The notes beneath the pieces are model-generated. The model worked only from the letters and a program-made list of their open reading frames with translations, had not been told where the DNA came from and ran no database searches. 52,815 bases of DNA. It comes from Acidobacteriaceae bacterium. GTDB lineage: Bacteria; Acidobacteriota; Terriglobia; Terriglobales; Acidobacteriaceae. This document shows, one piece after another, positions 25,530 to 34,853 of the stretch. How positions within the stretch are numbered: position 1 is the stretch's first letter; every line of letters starts with the position of its first letter. Where the stretch lies: assembly GCA_003138515.1 (NCBI GenBank), contig PLGG01000089.1, forward strand, positions 1 to 52,815, in the 5' to 3' direction. The position numbers and the translations under genes were made by a program.

Positions 25530-27227
25530 TTGAAAGCGAAATCGGAAAAGGGTCATTTGTTTACGCGCCGCGAGGCACTGAAGCTTTCTGCAGCCGCTGG
25601 CGTGGGCGTTGCTCTCGCCAAAGACTCCCGCGCTTCAGACAGCACCAAAACCGGCGCCCATCAGGAGCCGGGCAACTGCTCCACGCCCCGCTCCGCGATT
25701 ACCAGCACGCAATACGGCAAGGTCCGCGGTTTCCTCGACGGCGGTGTTTTCACTTTTAAAGGAATCCCTTACGGACAGAACACCGGCGGAGCGAACCGCT
25801 GGCTTCCGGCAAAACCTCCCGAGCCTTGGAAGGACGAGTACCCTGCCTTGATCTATGGGGCCAACTGCCCGCAAAACCTACACTCCTGGACGGCGATCGA
25901 ACAGACATTCCTGCAGGACTGGGACGACGGCTACCAGAACGAGGACATGCTCAAGCTCAACGTGTGGACGCCCAGTCTCACCGGCAAGCGCGCCGTCCTG
26001 GTGTACTTCCATGGCGGAGGATACAGCTTCGGTTCCTCTTACGAACTTCCTTCGCAGGAAGGTGCGCAGATGGCGCGCTACCACGACGTCGTATCTGTAA
26101 CCGTCAACCATCGGCTCAACATTCTCGGCTTCCTCGATGTTTCTGAGATCGGCGGTTCCGCGTACGAAGACTCCGTCAACGTGGGGATGACAGACCTTGT
26201 GCAGTCGCTCAAATGGGTTCAAGAGAACATTGCAAACTTCGGCGGCGATCCAGATCGTGTGATGATTTACGGCCAGTCAGGCGGCGGTTCGAAGGTAACC
26301 ACTCTGATGGGTATGCCCTCGGCGGTTGGGCTTTTCCATCGCGCCTCAGTCCAATCTGGCGGCGGTGGCAATATTCCGGACAAAGCGCAACAGAGAGAAG
26401 TTGCCCGGCAATTGATGAAAGAGCTCGGGCTCGAACCCACCGACCTTGCATCGCTGCAAAGTATGGAGTGGTCAAAACTTGTGGCTGCCGGCAATGCGGC
26501 TATTACCAAGATCAATCCTCCGATGCGCGGCACGGCTGGGCCGTTTGCTCCAGGACCGCCGCGCGCGGGCTGGTCGCCTACCCTCGACGGCAAGATCATC
26601 AATGTTCGATCCTTCTTCGACGTTGCGCCGGAAGTGTCTAAGAACGTACCGATGTTGCTCGGCTCCGTGAGTGAGGAAGGCAACCAGATGCACAACCGCC
26701 CCACTGAAGAAGAGTGGCACGCCAACCTCGCGAAGGCTTATGGCGAAGACAAGGCGGCTGTCCTCGTTGCCGCATTGAAGAGGGCGCATCCGGAAAAGAG
26801 CATTCGCACATTGTCCTATATGTGCAGTGGCACTTTTGGTTTGAACAGCCTCTCCATGCGGAACAACATTGTGAAAATGGCCAAGTTGAAGCACGAGCAG
26901 AATCCAGCATCGGCCTTCGCGTATTACTTCACGTGGCAATCGCCCATGTTGGAAGATGCCGGCGCCTGGCACACTGCCGAACTTCAATTCTGCTTCGACA
27001 ACACCAAGCGTTGCGAGCAGGGCACGGGCAATACACCTGAGGCACAGGCGTTGGCAAAGAAGATGGCCTCGGCTTGGGCTAACTTCGCCAGGACCGGAAA
27101 CCCCAGCCAGCCAGGATTGACCTGGACGCCGACTGACCCGGATAGCAATAGGACCATGGTCTGGGACAACGAACCTCGCATGGTTGATGATCCTGAGGGC
27201 GAGGTTCGGAAGATTTTGCTGAGCTGA
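25530..27227 (+). CDS. Type-B carboxylesterase with Tat signal
   Basis: Third carboxylesterase type B of the window, 565 residues from the chosen start. The N terminus has a twin-arginine signal (FTRREALKLSAAAGVGVALA, Arg13-Arg14), so export would occur folded. HGGGYSFGSSYE gives the oxyanion hole, MIYGQSGGGSKV the nucleophilic Ser, and the DAGAWHTAELQFCFDN stretch the late His. The family start FTFKGIPYGQN lies near residue 75. TTG 25530 has AGGGAGA 7 bases upstream and puts the Tat motif at the expected distance; the open frame further upstream (to 25272) would bury it 100 residues inside. It stands alone and ends in a strong terminator. Confidence 0.9.
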   Translation: MKAKSEKGHLFTRREALKLSAAAGVGVALAKDSRASDSTKTGAHQEPGNCSTPRSAITSTQYGKVRGFLDGGVFTFKGIPYGQNTGGANRWLPAKPPEPWKDEYPALIYGANCPQNLHSWTAIEQTFLQDWDDGYQNEDMLKLNVWTPSLTGKRAVLVYFHGGGYSFGSSYELPSQEGAQMARYHDVVSVTVNHRLNILGFLDVSEIGGSAYEDSVNVGMTDLVQSLKWVQENIANFGGDPDRVMIYGQSGGGSKVTTLMGMPSAVGLFHRASVQSGGGGNIPDKAQQREVARQLMKELGLEPTDLASLQSMEWSKLVAAGNAAITKINPPMRGTAGPFAPGPPRAGWSPTLDGKIINVRSFFDVAPEVSKNVPMLLGSVSEEGNQMHNRPTEEEWHANLAKAYGEDKAAVLVAALKRAHPEKSIRTLSYMCSGTFGLNSLSMRNNIVKMAKLKHEQNPASAFAYYFTWQSPMLEDAGAWHTAELQFCFDNTKRCEQGTGNTPEAQALAKKMASAWANFARTGNPSQPGLTWTPTDPDSNRTMVWDNEPRMVDDPEGEVRKILLS

Positions 27228-27302
27228 GGAGGATTCACGAAAACACAAGAAACACTGGAGTGGAATCCAGAAAGGTCCACCCCCAGGACTCAGAGTATCT
27301 CC

Positions 27303-27345
27303 ACCTCGCGGTTCGCTCCCAAAAGAGCCGCGAGGTAACTTTTTT
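27303..27345 (+). terminator. Intrinsic terminator of the Tat carboxylesterase gene
   Basis: ACCTCGCGG (27303-27311) pairs perfectly with CCGCGAGGT (27328-27336), and TTTTTT follows at 27340-27345. Stem, loop and T-run all fit rho-independent termination 75 bases after the stop codon. Confidence 0.85.
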
Positions 27346-27467
27346 CAGCGCTGGCCGAATCTATGTCTTTACAAACCATAAAGAACCGCACTAACCTTTC
27401 GCCGCCCATCGCAAGCCGGTCAGTCAACTTCATGACCAGCCGCATTATGTTTCCATAAAGTCGAGCC

Positions 27468-28703
27468 TCAGCGGATAAAGCCAGGCGGACGCGACCGCCG
27501 TGGATCACCAGGAGAAAGCTGGTAGGGCTCGAGCAGGGACGTGAATTCTCTCAACATCGAGCGCAAGGCAGGTATGTCCTGTTGACCGCTGCGCAGGATT
27601 TCCACTTGCCTGGTCGGCAGATTATGCATGGGCGCCAATTGAGCAGCCTCGAGAAGATTCGCCGAGACTTCGGCAAGGTCCAAGCCGGCCTCCCAATCCG
27701 GGTTTGGGTCTGCCAGCCACGCCTTGTTTTTCGTTACTGCCTCAGTGAGATGGTTCTCGCGATCAGGAACATCTTCCACCACATTCGATCCACGGTTGCG
27801 GAAGAAGCCGAGGAGCGCGGCAACGACGGACGGATCGCGAACCGTGCCATCCGGATAGAACACGCCATGCACCGTTCCCCAGTTTCCGGTGATCATCAAC
27901 TCCCAGATGTACCATCCGACGTGGGCTTGCATATGCTCTTGGAGTGTGACGTCATAAGGGTTTGCACGCGCGATGCATCCGATCTCGGTATTGATCAGCG
28001 CCTTGTGTACTTGTTCCGCGTAATCTTTCGCTTTCGCAATGCTGGCGCGAATCCGCGCGCGCGTCGGGCTGTAGTTGTGAAACGAAAGCACATCCACGGC
28101 TTCGCCCATGGCGATCATGTTTTCCGCAAACGTCGCACCGATCGTTACCGGTGTTACGGGATCGAGCTCGTGGAACACTTTGGCCATGTACATCGCATGT
28201 TCCATGTGCAGCCGATTGTCGGGAGTGGGAGGCAAGAAACAACACTCGGGCTCGTTCTCCACATCCCAGATCGCCAGACCGGGTTCCTTCCCAATCGTGG
28301 CCACCAAATCGGCGACGAACGGCCGCGCGTTGGACCACGCAGCCTTATCCTTCCATTCGTTGAATTTGTACTGCATAGTTGGCATGACGCCGATGCCGCG
28401 TTCATGCGCAGCCCGCACAAAATCGAGGAGATTCTTTCTGAGGCCTTCTTTGTCTCTTTCCCAGGCCGCGTATGGGACGAACACTCGCACCTGATTCAGC
28501 TGCAGCCGTTTGGCGTAATCCAGGTCGCGTTTTGTGACCGCAGAATTGTATTGAAGCCAGAATTCCACGTGACCGATGGTTTCAGCAGACTGATAATTGA
28601 ATCCTCTGGTACCGCCCAGGTCCTTGGGCACGCGGCGTTGTGCAGCCATTGGCAGAGTGAGCGTGGCAATCAGGACTGCTATTGCACAGCGATGAGTTCG
28701 CAT
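27468..28703 (-). CDS. Secreted GH5-like glycoside hydrolase (TIM barrel)
   Basis: Exported (beta/alpha)8 glycosidase of 411 residues. A short Sec signal (AIAVLIATLTLPMAA, cleaved near 21) precedes the barrel. The acid/base is probably Glu151 in AIWDVENEPECC, the N-E-P motif of clan GH-A, and the nucleophile Glu240 in KALINTEIGC at the end of beta-7. The FNYQSAETIG start and RVFVPYAAWERD beta-2 region fit GH5-like endoglycanases or mannanases, but the subfamily cannot be told. GGAGG stands 5 bases before the ATG. It is the last gene of GH3-esterase-GH5 on the minus strand and would attack the polymer backbone or long side chains. Confidence 0.82.
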   Translation of the reverse strand: MRTHRCAIAVLIATLTLPMAAQRRVPKDLGGTRGFNYQSAETIGHVEFWLQYNSAVTKRDLDYAKRLQLNQVRVFVPYAAWERDKEGLRKNLLDFVRAAHERGIGVMPTMQYKFNEWKDKAAWSNARPFVADLVATIGKEPGLAIWDVENEPECCFLPPTPDNRLHMEHAMYMAKVFHELDPVTPVTIGATFAENMIAMGEAVDVLSFHNYSPTRARIRASIAKAKDYAEQVHKALINTEIGCIARANPYDVTLQEHMQAHVGWYIWELMITGNWGTVHGVFYPDGTVRDPSVVAALLGFFRNRGSNVVEDVPDRENHLTEAVTKNKAWLADPNPDWEAGLDLAEVSANLLEAAQLAPMHNLPTRQVEILRSGQQDIPALRSMLREFTSLLEPYQLSPGDPRRSRPPGFIR

Positions 28704-28790
28704 TGATCCTCCGTATCGTTATAAGCCTGCTTTGATCGGACGGATTCTCTGTTCGATCCGGGGTTTGACCGTGAACATTTGGAGTCCCCG

Positions 28791-30788
28791 TCAATACGGC
28801 CGGACGTTCTGTGTAATGCCGGGCCAGGAGTCCGTTCGAAAGGGAGCCGCCGGCAGTCCTGCTCTATTGAACAGTGTTGCCTCGGGATTGGATTGCCAGG
28901 CATACCGGACCTCTCTTGGATGCCGTACTGGCGGCGACGAAACGACGACCGTATTGCCCTCGATGCGGGCGTCAGCCCAATACCACTTCCGATCTTCTCC
29001 GGCAATGGAGAACTCTCCCAGCCTGTCACCTTTCACCACCAGACCGCCGTTGGTGTGCACAAAATGCAACCGGATGAAGTCTGGGAGCCGGTCGACCGAC
29101 TTAAGAATCGGACCCGAATCGACAACATGCTTCCCGTAGTGCATGCTCAGTGCGCAATAAGCCAGTCGCTGGCCTACGGGGAGCTTGTCCTTTGCATGAA
29201 TGTTGTCAGGATCCCCTGTATCAATCGTCACGGCCAGGCATGAGTTGGGAACACTGGCGGATGTGATTGCCTGCGCTTCCCGAGTTTCCGCCCACTCGTC
29301 ACCGTCGACCGGCGTTTCGCTGCGCTGCTTAAATCTGGGCAGGCTGACAATGTAAAACGGAAAATCGCCCTGTCTGAAGAGGTTTCGCCAATCGGCGATC
29401 ATAGCTGGAAGAACCTTGCGGTACTCGTAGGCGCGCGTTGAATTCTCTTCGCCCTGATACCAAAGAACGCCCGTAATTGACAGCGGCGCTACCGGCTTTA
29501 GCAACCCCTCGTAGAGAACCGTCGGCATCACCGGCCAGTTTTGATAGCCGATGGGCAGCGGATGGGGCGGGCGGGCATCTACGCTCAGATGGCCCTTCCA
29601 GGCGCCGGCCAGCGGAATGTTGGTATTGTCGCCAAGCACGAGGTGCAAGCCTTCGGGCTTGCTCATGAATCCGCCATCGGGCTTGGTCTTCATAACGCGA
29701 ATGGCGATGACATTGCGTCCGGGCTTGAGCACACCGGGGCGCATGAAATAGACGCGCGGGTTCTCAACCCAGGCGCTGCCGCCGGCTTCCTGCCCGTTGA
29801 CCCAAACTGTGTCCATGCGTTCGATAATTCCAAGGAACATCATGGCCCGGCCCGCCGGAAGCGGATCCGGCAGGTCGATCTCTTTTCGGAACCACGCAAG
29901 CGCGGGCGTGTCGGGTACGCCTAGTTCCGCGAAGCCGCCAGGAAGAGTGACCGGCTTCCATGTGGAATCGTCGAATTCCGGCGCGGCCCAATTCCCCTTG
30001 AGCCCAATGTCGAACTGATCGTACCAATGCTGAATGTAGTTGCCGTATTCTGGCGCGCCTTCGGCAGCCAAGCGGTCAACTAAATCGAGCGGAACGTCGA
30101 AGTCCTTGAGCGGACGCAGTGCGTCGGCGCTGGTCCAGGCCTCCGCCGGTGTTCCTCCGACGGCATCCACGATCACGCCAATCGGAATGTGGACATCCTT
30201 CTGGACCTCGCGTGCGAAGTAATATGCGACTGCCGAAACCCGTGCTGCCGTCTCCGGTGAAACGACCTTCCAGCTTCCCGCAATCCAGCCCGTGTGATTG
30301 TAAGCAGGGTGTCCAAACAAGTCGAAGAAGCGAATATCGGGGTAGTTCGCCGCCTTTACTTCATCGGTGCCGTTGAGCGCACCCCCGAGAGGGACCAGCA
30401 TGTTGGACTGGCCGCTGCACAGCCAGACATCACCCACCATAACGTTGTGAAACTCCACCGTTTGGTTTCCAATGATCCGCACGGTGTATGGTCCACCTGC
30501 CTTCGGCGGCCGTATCTGCACCTGCCATCGGTGGTCCGAGTCTGCAACGCCGGATGCGATCTTGTTTCCAACTTGCACGCGTACACGGTCCCCAGGTTCC
30601 GACCAGCCCCAGATGGTATCCACCCTGCCGCGCTGCAGAACCATGTCATCGCCAAAGAGCGGGCTGACAAACGGGAACGGCTTGAGAGCGGGAGGTGCGG
30701 GAAATGGCCCCTGCGCAAAAACGCTGCCCTGCTGCGACAGCAGGAGACCTGCCGCGGCGGCTACCAAAAGAACATTCTTGGAATTCAT
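28791..30788 (-). CDS. Sialate O-acetylesterase-like carbohydrate esterase (SASA family)
   Basis: Secreted SGNH-type esterase of 665 residues with a signal peptide (LLVAAAAGLLLSQQGSVFAQ). An immunoglobulin-like N-terminal part is followed by the SASA domain. The nucleophile is Ser128 in WLCSGQSNM, and VLWYQGEENST carries another conserved block. Between them an inserted beta-sandwich like a jelly-roll (about 260-390, WKPVTLPGGF, FLGIIERMDTVWVNGQE) splits the catalytic domain, as in other SASA proteins. Next to GH3 and GH5 it would remove acetyl groups from plant polysaccharide rather than from sialic acid. It lies 134 bases after GH3 and 87 before GH5. Confidence 0.88.
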   Translation of the reverse strand: MNSKNVLLVAAAAGLLLSQQGSVFAQGPFPAPPALKPFPFVSPLFGDDMVLQRGRVDTIWGWSEPGDRVRVQVGNKIASGVADSDHRWQVQIRPPKAGGPYTVRIIGNQTVEFHNVMVGDVWLCSGQSNMLVPLGGALNGTDEVKAANYPDIRFFDLFGHPAYNHTGWIAGSWKVVSPETAARVSAVAYYFAREVQKDVHIPIGVIVDAVGGTPAEAWTSADALRPLKDFDVPLDLVDRLAAEGAPEYGNYIQHWYDQFDIGLKGNWAAPEFDDSTWKPVTLPGGFAELGVPDTPALAWFRKEIDLPDPLPAGRAMMFLGIIERMDTVWVNGQEAGGSAWVENPRVYFMRPGVLKPGRNVIAIRVMKTKPDGGFMSKPEGLHLVLGDNTNIPLAGAWKGHLSVDARPPHPLPIGYQNWPVMPTVLYEGLLKPVAPLSITGVLWYQGEENSTRAYEYRKVLPAMIADWRNLFRQGDFPFYIVSLPRFKQRSETPVDGDEWAETREAQAITSASVPNSCLAVTIDTGDPDNIHAKDKLPVGQRLAYCALSMHYGKHVVDSGPILKSVDRLPDFIRLHFVHTNGGLVVKGDRLGEFSIAGEDRKWYWADARIEGNTVVVSSPPVRHPREVRYAWQSNPEATLFNRAGLPAAPFRTDSWPGITQNVRPY

Positions 30789-30922
30789 GGATTCAGCCTC
30801 ATTATGATTGGCCGGCCGCTATGAGCGATGCGCAAGGAATCAACATCGGCTCAAGTACACTCCGCCTGGAACACACCCAAGTCATGTTGGCCCAACGGTC
30901 GAGAGAACGAACACATCGATCG

Positions 30923-33595
30923 TTATTCAGGTAAGTCAATTTGTCCTTCTATGTGGAGTTTTCCGGTCACTACCGGCATTCCTGTGTCCGGCTGGCCTCC
31001 ACCGATGCTGATCGTGTAATCACCTTGGGCGATGATGGGATTTCCATCTTCAGTCACCATGCCAAGATCGCGGTCCTTCAACTCGAAGTGAACTTTCTGG
31101 CTTGCGCCCGGTTCGAGATGAACCCTCTGAAATCCGCGGAGAGCGATTTGCGGGGCGCCCTTCACATCGGGGAACTTGAGATAGAGCTGCACGACTTCAT
31201 CTCCCGCGACTTTGCCGGTGTTGGTCACCGTCGCATCGGCGTCGACACGTTGCCCTGCAGCCACAGCCTGCGTGGGCAGGCTGAGATCGCCATAGCTGAA
31301 GGTTGTATAGCTGAGACCATGCCCGAACGGGTAGAGCGGCTTGCCGTTGAAGTACCGGTAGGTCCGGTTGGCCATCCCGTAATCTTCAAAGTTGGGCAAT
31401 TGGTTGATGCCGGTGTAGAACGTGATCGGCAACTTTCCCGCGGGATTGTTTTTGCCGCTCAGCGTCTCAGCGACCGCGGCTCCGCCCTCTTCTCCGGGGT
31501 ACCAGGCTTCGAGGACAGCGTTGGCGTGGTCGTTGATCCAGTTGACGGCCAGGGCACTGCCATTGATAAGGACCACGGCGAGCGGCTTGCCGGTTGCCGC
31601 CAATGCTTCGACCAGCGCTTCTTCCGATTGGGGAAGATCGATGCTGGTGCGATCTCCGCCGAAGAATCCCGGTTCCGTCACCGGCATTTCCTCGCCTTCG
31701 AGCTGGCTTGTGATACCCACAACCGCGATGACGGCATCGGCATTCTTCGCCGCCTCTAGGGCTCCAGGCGCAGGCGCGTCGTCCGCCTTGGCCAAGATCA
31801 ATTCAGCGTGCGGCTTGCCGTCGGTGCTGCCGTAGCCGATGTTGAGGGCGATCTTCTGGCCCTTCTCAAAGTGGATGCGCCCCACGCCCGCGGAGAGTCC
31901 ACCGCCGCCACCGAATGCCACGGCTATCTGCTTCCCGTCGGCTGTAAGCCTTCCGAAACCTTCAGCGCGAATACCGAGGATGAAGTCGCCCGACTCAGTC
32001 GGTGTCAGGAATCCCGACCATTGAACGCCGAACGTTTTTCTGCCGGCAATCTCCGGAGGCAAGTTGCTGTCGGTGAGCTTGACATTCGGTTCAGTGCGGG
32101 TGGCAATGGGCGTGGTGCTCGCCCCGGGGATCGGCCGGCCTCTCGCCATGCCTTCGTTGTATTCGGCCTTCAGGCCGGGCTTGCCGTCGGGAGTGGTAAG
32201 AATGCTGTCGGGAACAGGAACTCCATCGGTGCGCAGGAACTGGGTTCCGGGCATAAACGTGATGGTGGCGTTGGGAAACTCGGCATGAAGGCCGTCGAGG
32301 ATGGAGACAATATGCGTGGGCTGGCCGGCATAATTTCCGAGCAGGGGACGAGTCTGGTCAGCGAGGGGACCGATGACGGCGATCTTTTTGATTCCCGGTT
32401 TCAAGGGAAGCAGACCATCGTTCTTCAGCAGAACCATGGACTCATTCGCGAGTTTGCGCGCCAGAGCGCGATGCTCGGCGCTGTCAAGTTCCTTCTCATC
32501 GATCTTTGTGTAAGGGACCACGTCCGGAGGGTCGAACATGCCAAGTTTTATGCGAGCCGTAAACAGGCGAATCAACGCCGTGTTCAGTGTGCTCTCGGGC
32601 AGGTACCCCTGTTGCACCGCATCGATGTAGGCCTTTTCGTCGGGATCGCCGAACCTCGAAGTGAACGTGACGCACTCGTTATCCATGCCTCTGATTACAG
32701 AAATGGCCACGCCTTGCGCCTGGGTCGGACGATAACGATGATTGGCCGCCACGTCGCGAACTGCATCGCAATCAGAAACCACGTATCCCTTGAAGCCCCA
32801 CTTGCCGCGCAACTGGTTCTGCAGCAGGAACTCATTGGCGCACGCGGGTTGACCGTTAATGGCGTTGTAGGCGCACATCACGGAGCCGGCTTTGCCTTCC
32901 ACGATCGCAGCCCGGAATGCAGGTTCGTAGGTATCCACCTCGTCGTGCTTGCTCACGTCTACATCCGCAAAGTGCCGCGTGGGCTCTGGACCGCTGTGCA
33001 CGGCATAGTGTTTCGGTGTTGCGATGGCCAGGTAGTACTTTGGGTCGTCGCCCTGCAGTCCAGTCACATAGGCGACGCCCATGCGGCCGGTGAGGAACGG
33101 GTCTTCGCCATAGGTCTCCTGTCCGCGGCCCCAGCGCGGATCACGGAAAATATTTAAATTCGGGGACCAGAAATCCAGTCCTCCCATGATGCCGGTGTGC
33201 CCTTCGCGCACATTTTGTACGTGCTTGATGCGCCCCTCGATACCAATCTGGGTCGCCATGGTGTGAATCGCCGGTGCGTCGAAGGTCGCGGCCAGGCCAA
33301 TCGGTTCGGGATACTCCGTAACGCCCTGGTTGATCACCCCATGCAGTGCCTCGCTCCACCATTGGTAAGCAGGAATGTTGAGCCGCGGAACTGCCGCGGA
33401 ATTGTTCTGCATTTGCGTGGCCTTCTCCGCAAGAGTCATCCGGTGCACCAAGTCCGCAGCCCTCTGTTCCGGAGTCAAATTCGTGTCTAAATAGGGAGGA
33501 GCCGCCGCACCTTGAGCGAATGCGGGCTGCACTGCCAAAGCCAAGAAAAACAGTCCAGTTCCGAGGAGAAATCTTCGCATCTTGCAGTTGTACAT
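30923..33595 (-). CDS. GH3 beta-glycosidase with PA14 insert (beta-xylosidase/glucosidase type)
   Basis: Secreted glycosidase of 890 residues with a signal peptide (FLLGTGLFFLALAVQPAFAQ). The order is the GH3 N domain (YQWWSEALHGV, KHYAVHSGPEPTRH), with nucleophile Asp275 in VVSDCDAV, then the GH3 C domain starting near 385. A PA14 domain (about 465-600, GLKAEYNEGMARG to GYGSTDGKPHAEL) is inserted, followed by the rest of the C domain (NADAVIAVVGITSQLEGEE) and a fibronectin-III-like end. WSEALHGV and the PA14 insert occur in plant-cell-wall xylosidases and glucosidases. AGAGG lies 7 bases before ATG 33595. It is the first gene of the minus-strand operon, divergent from the LysR gene. Confidence 0.93.
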   Translation of the reverse strand: MYNCKMRRFLLGTGLFFLALAVQPAFAQGAAAPPYLDTNLTPEQRAADLVHRMTLAEKATQMQNNSAAVPRLNIPAYQWWSEALHGVINQGVTEYPEPIGLAATFDAPAIHTMATQIGIEGRIKHVQNVREGHTGIMGGLDFWSPNLNIFRDPRWGRGQETYGEDPFLTGRMGVAYVTGLQGDDPKYYLAIATPKHYAVHSGPEPTRHFADVDVSKHDEVDTYEPAFRAAIVEGKAGSVMCAYNAINGQPACANEFLLQNQLRGKWGFKGYVVSDCDAVRDVAANHRYRPTQAQGVAISVIRGMDNECVTFTSRFGDPDEKAYIDAVQQGYLPESTLNTALIRLFTARIKLGMFDPPDVVPYTKIDEKELDSAEHRALARKLANESMVLLKNDGLLPLKPGIKKIAVIGPLADQTRPLLGNYAGQPTHIVSILDGLHAEFPNATITFMPGTQFLRTDGVPVPDSILTTPDGKPGLKAEYNEGMARGRPIPGASTTPIATRTEPNVKLTDSNLPPEIAGRKTFGVQWSGFLTPTESGDFILGIRAEGFGRLTADGKQIAVAFGGGGGLSAGVGRIHFEKGQKIALNIGYGSTDGKPHAELILAKADDAPAPGALEAAKNADAVIAVVGITSQLEGEEMPVTEPGFFGGDRTSIDLPQSEEALVEALAATGKPLAVVLINGSALAVNWINDHANAVLEAWYPGEEGGAAVAETLSGKNNPAGKLPITFYTGINQLPNFEDYGMANRTYRYFNGKPLYPFGHGLSYTTFSYGDLSLPTQAVAAGQRVDADATVTNTGKVAGDEVVQLYLKFPDVKGAPQIALRGFQRVHLEPGASQKVHFELKDRDLGMVTEDGNPIIAQGDYTISIGGGQPDTGMPVVTGKLHIEGQIDLPE

Positions 33596-33675
33596 CCTGA
33601 ACCTCTAGCGTGCAAAATCGGTCAAACCGCATAGTAATTTGGGAGAATCTCGAAGCGATAGTCGCATTTTTTCCT

Positions 33676-33691
33676 CAAATGCATCGATTTG
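33676..33691. promoter_or_regulatory. Possible LysR-type operator between GH3 and lysR
   Basis: CAAAT-GCATCG-ATTTG is a dyad with 5-bp arms around a 6-base centre, in the 111-base gap between the divergent GH3 and LysR starts. It is the size and place of a LysR-type (T-N11-A) site, but it is short enough to be chance. Confidence 0.35.
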
Positions 33692-33706
33692 TTAGATATA
33701 TTGGGA

Positions 33707-34597
33707 ATGATGCGCACCACCCTCGATGAATGGGAGATTCTGCAGGCCGTTGTTCAGTTGGGCGGCTTTGCGCCAGCGGCCAAGCAGTTGAATCGCTCTC
33801 AGTCGACTATCAGCTACGCGATCGCCCGCCTGCAGGAACGGATCGGCATTAAGCTCTTTGAGACGAAGGGTAGACGCGCGCACCTCACCGAACTCGGGCG
33901 CGTCTTGCTCGCCGACGTCGAAGCCCACCTCGCCGGTTTTCACCAGGTCGAGCAGCGCGCCCATTCGCTCGCGTCCGGCGGCGAATCCGAAGTGCGGCTC
34001 TCGGTGGACAGCATCTATCCAAACGGCCGCCTCTTTGCCGCTTTGGCTGAGTTCGCCCACCGCTTCCCCTACGTTCAAGCGAAACTCCGCCAGAGCACGT
34101 TCCTTTCCGCCGATTCCGAATTCTCCGTCCACAGCGCCCATCTCTGCATCACAGGTCTTGTCTCCCGAGAGTTCTTCATCAAGCCCATTCTCAACATCCG
34201 GATGATCGCAGTCGCAAGCAGGAATCACCCGCTCCTCGCTGTCAAACGCAAGCTCAATCGCTCCGACCTGATGCAGCATACACTTGTTACCATCGAAGGC
34301 ACAGCATCGGGAGCCCTCAAGCATCAGCCGCGAGTTCCGGCTCAGCGTGTTCTCATGGTTACCTCTATCGAGGCGGCCATTGACGCCATTCGCAGCGGCC
34401 TCTGCTTCGGTTGGCTTCCGAAGTATCGCATTGAATCCGATCTCAACGATGGTGACCTGGTCCCTCTTGGCATACCTGCCGGCGGCACGCGTGAGGTCCG
34501 TCTCCATCTCGTCTGCAAAGACGTTAGCTCTCTCAGCCGCGAAGTGAACGTCCTGGCTGACCTGGTCGGCTTCAATCGCGACCTGGAAGAGGTCTAA
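33707..34597 (+). CDS. LysR-family transcriptional regulator
   Basis: DNA-binding regulator of 296 residues, usual LysR length. The N-terminal winged helix is clear (LDEWEILQAVVQLGGFAPAA, then SQSTISYAIARLQERIGIKL), followed by the long linker helix and a two-lobed effector domain (SVDSIYPNGRLFAALAEFA and later). The first clear start is ATG 33707, with a second ATG directly after it and only a weak GGGA upstream. It is divergent from the GH3 operon and upstream of the GH51-esterase-GH127 run, so it is the natural candidate for control of the whole hemicellulose region. The ligand is unknown. Confidence 0.92.
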   Translation: MMRTTLDEWEILQAVVQLGGFAPAAKQLNRSQSTISYAIARLQERIGIKLFETKGRRAHLTELGRVLLADVEAHLAGFHQVEQRAHSLASGGESEVRLSVDSIYPNGRLFAALAEFAHRFPYVQAKLRQSTFLSADSEFSVHSAHLCITGLVSREFFIKPILNIRMIAVASRNHPLLAVKRKLNRSDLMQHTLVTIEGTASGALKHQPRVPAQRVLMVTSIEAAIDAIRSGLCFGWLPKYRIESDLNDGDLVPLGIPAGGTREVRLHLVCKDVSSLSREVNVLADLVGFNRDLEEV

Positions 34598-34658
34598 TCT
34601 CCCAGTGTCCCACGTTCCCTGCTCCCAAATCCGATGGTGATGGCCCTTGTTTCTGATC

Positions 34659-34675
34659 TATCGATCGATTCGATA
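34659..34675. promoter_or_regulatory. Dyad upstream of the GH51 promoter
   Basis: TATCGA-TCGAT-TCGATA is a perfect 6-bp inverted repeat 22 bases upstream of the possible -35 box of GH51. It could be a regulator site for the plus-strand hemicellulase run. Confidence 0.35.
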
Positions 34676-34697
34676 AGGATCAGGCGATTTCTTCGAC

Positions 34698-34727
34698 TTG
34701 CCCCTCTTTGCTTTCTATCTGTATATT
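34698..34727 (+). promoter_or_regulatory. Possible promoter of the GH51-esterase-GH127 run
   Basis: TTGCCC (34698-34703) and TATATT (34722-34727) are 18 bases apart in a locally AT-rich stretch about 130 bases before the GH51 start. Confidence 0.3.
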
Positions 34728-34853
34728 CGAGAATTCCCAAGTGCGAGCGGAGATTGACGACTGTACCGCGAGCAAAATGCAGCAAAGCGTTGCCCGGCCG
34801 TCAAGGCGCCTCCGTCCTGCCTTGCGGCTGCAGGAACTTCAGGAGGTAATTCT

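Noticed and set aside
27290..27508. 72-codon minus-strand ORF between the Tat esterase and the GH5-like gene
   Set aside because: It overlaps the strong plus-strand terminator and the GH5 3' end and has no motif.
27582..28706. Long plus-strand ORF (374 codons) opposite the GH5-like gene
   Set aside because: It is the antisense shadow of the GH5 gene, which has a signal peptide, catalytic motifs and a good Shine-Dalgarno. The antisense product has no domain features.
31808..33157. 449-codon plus-strand ORF opposite GH3
   Set aside because: Antisense shadow; no family features, and the GH3/PA14 gene is certain.
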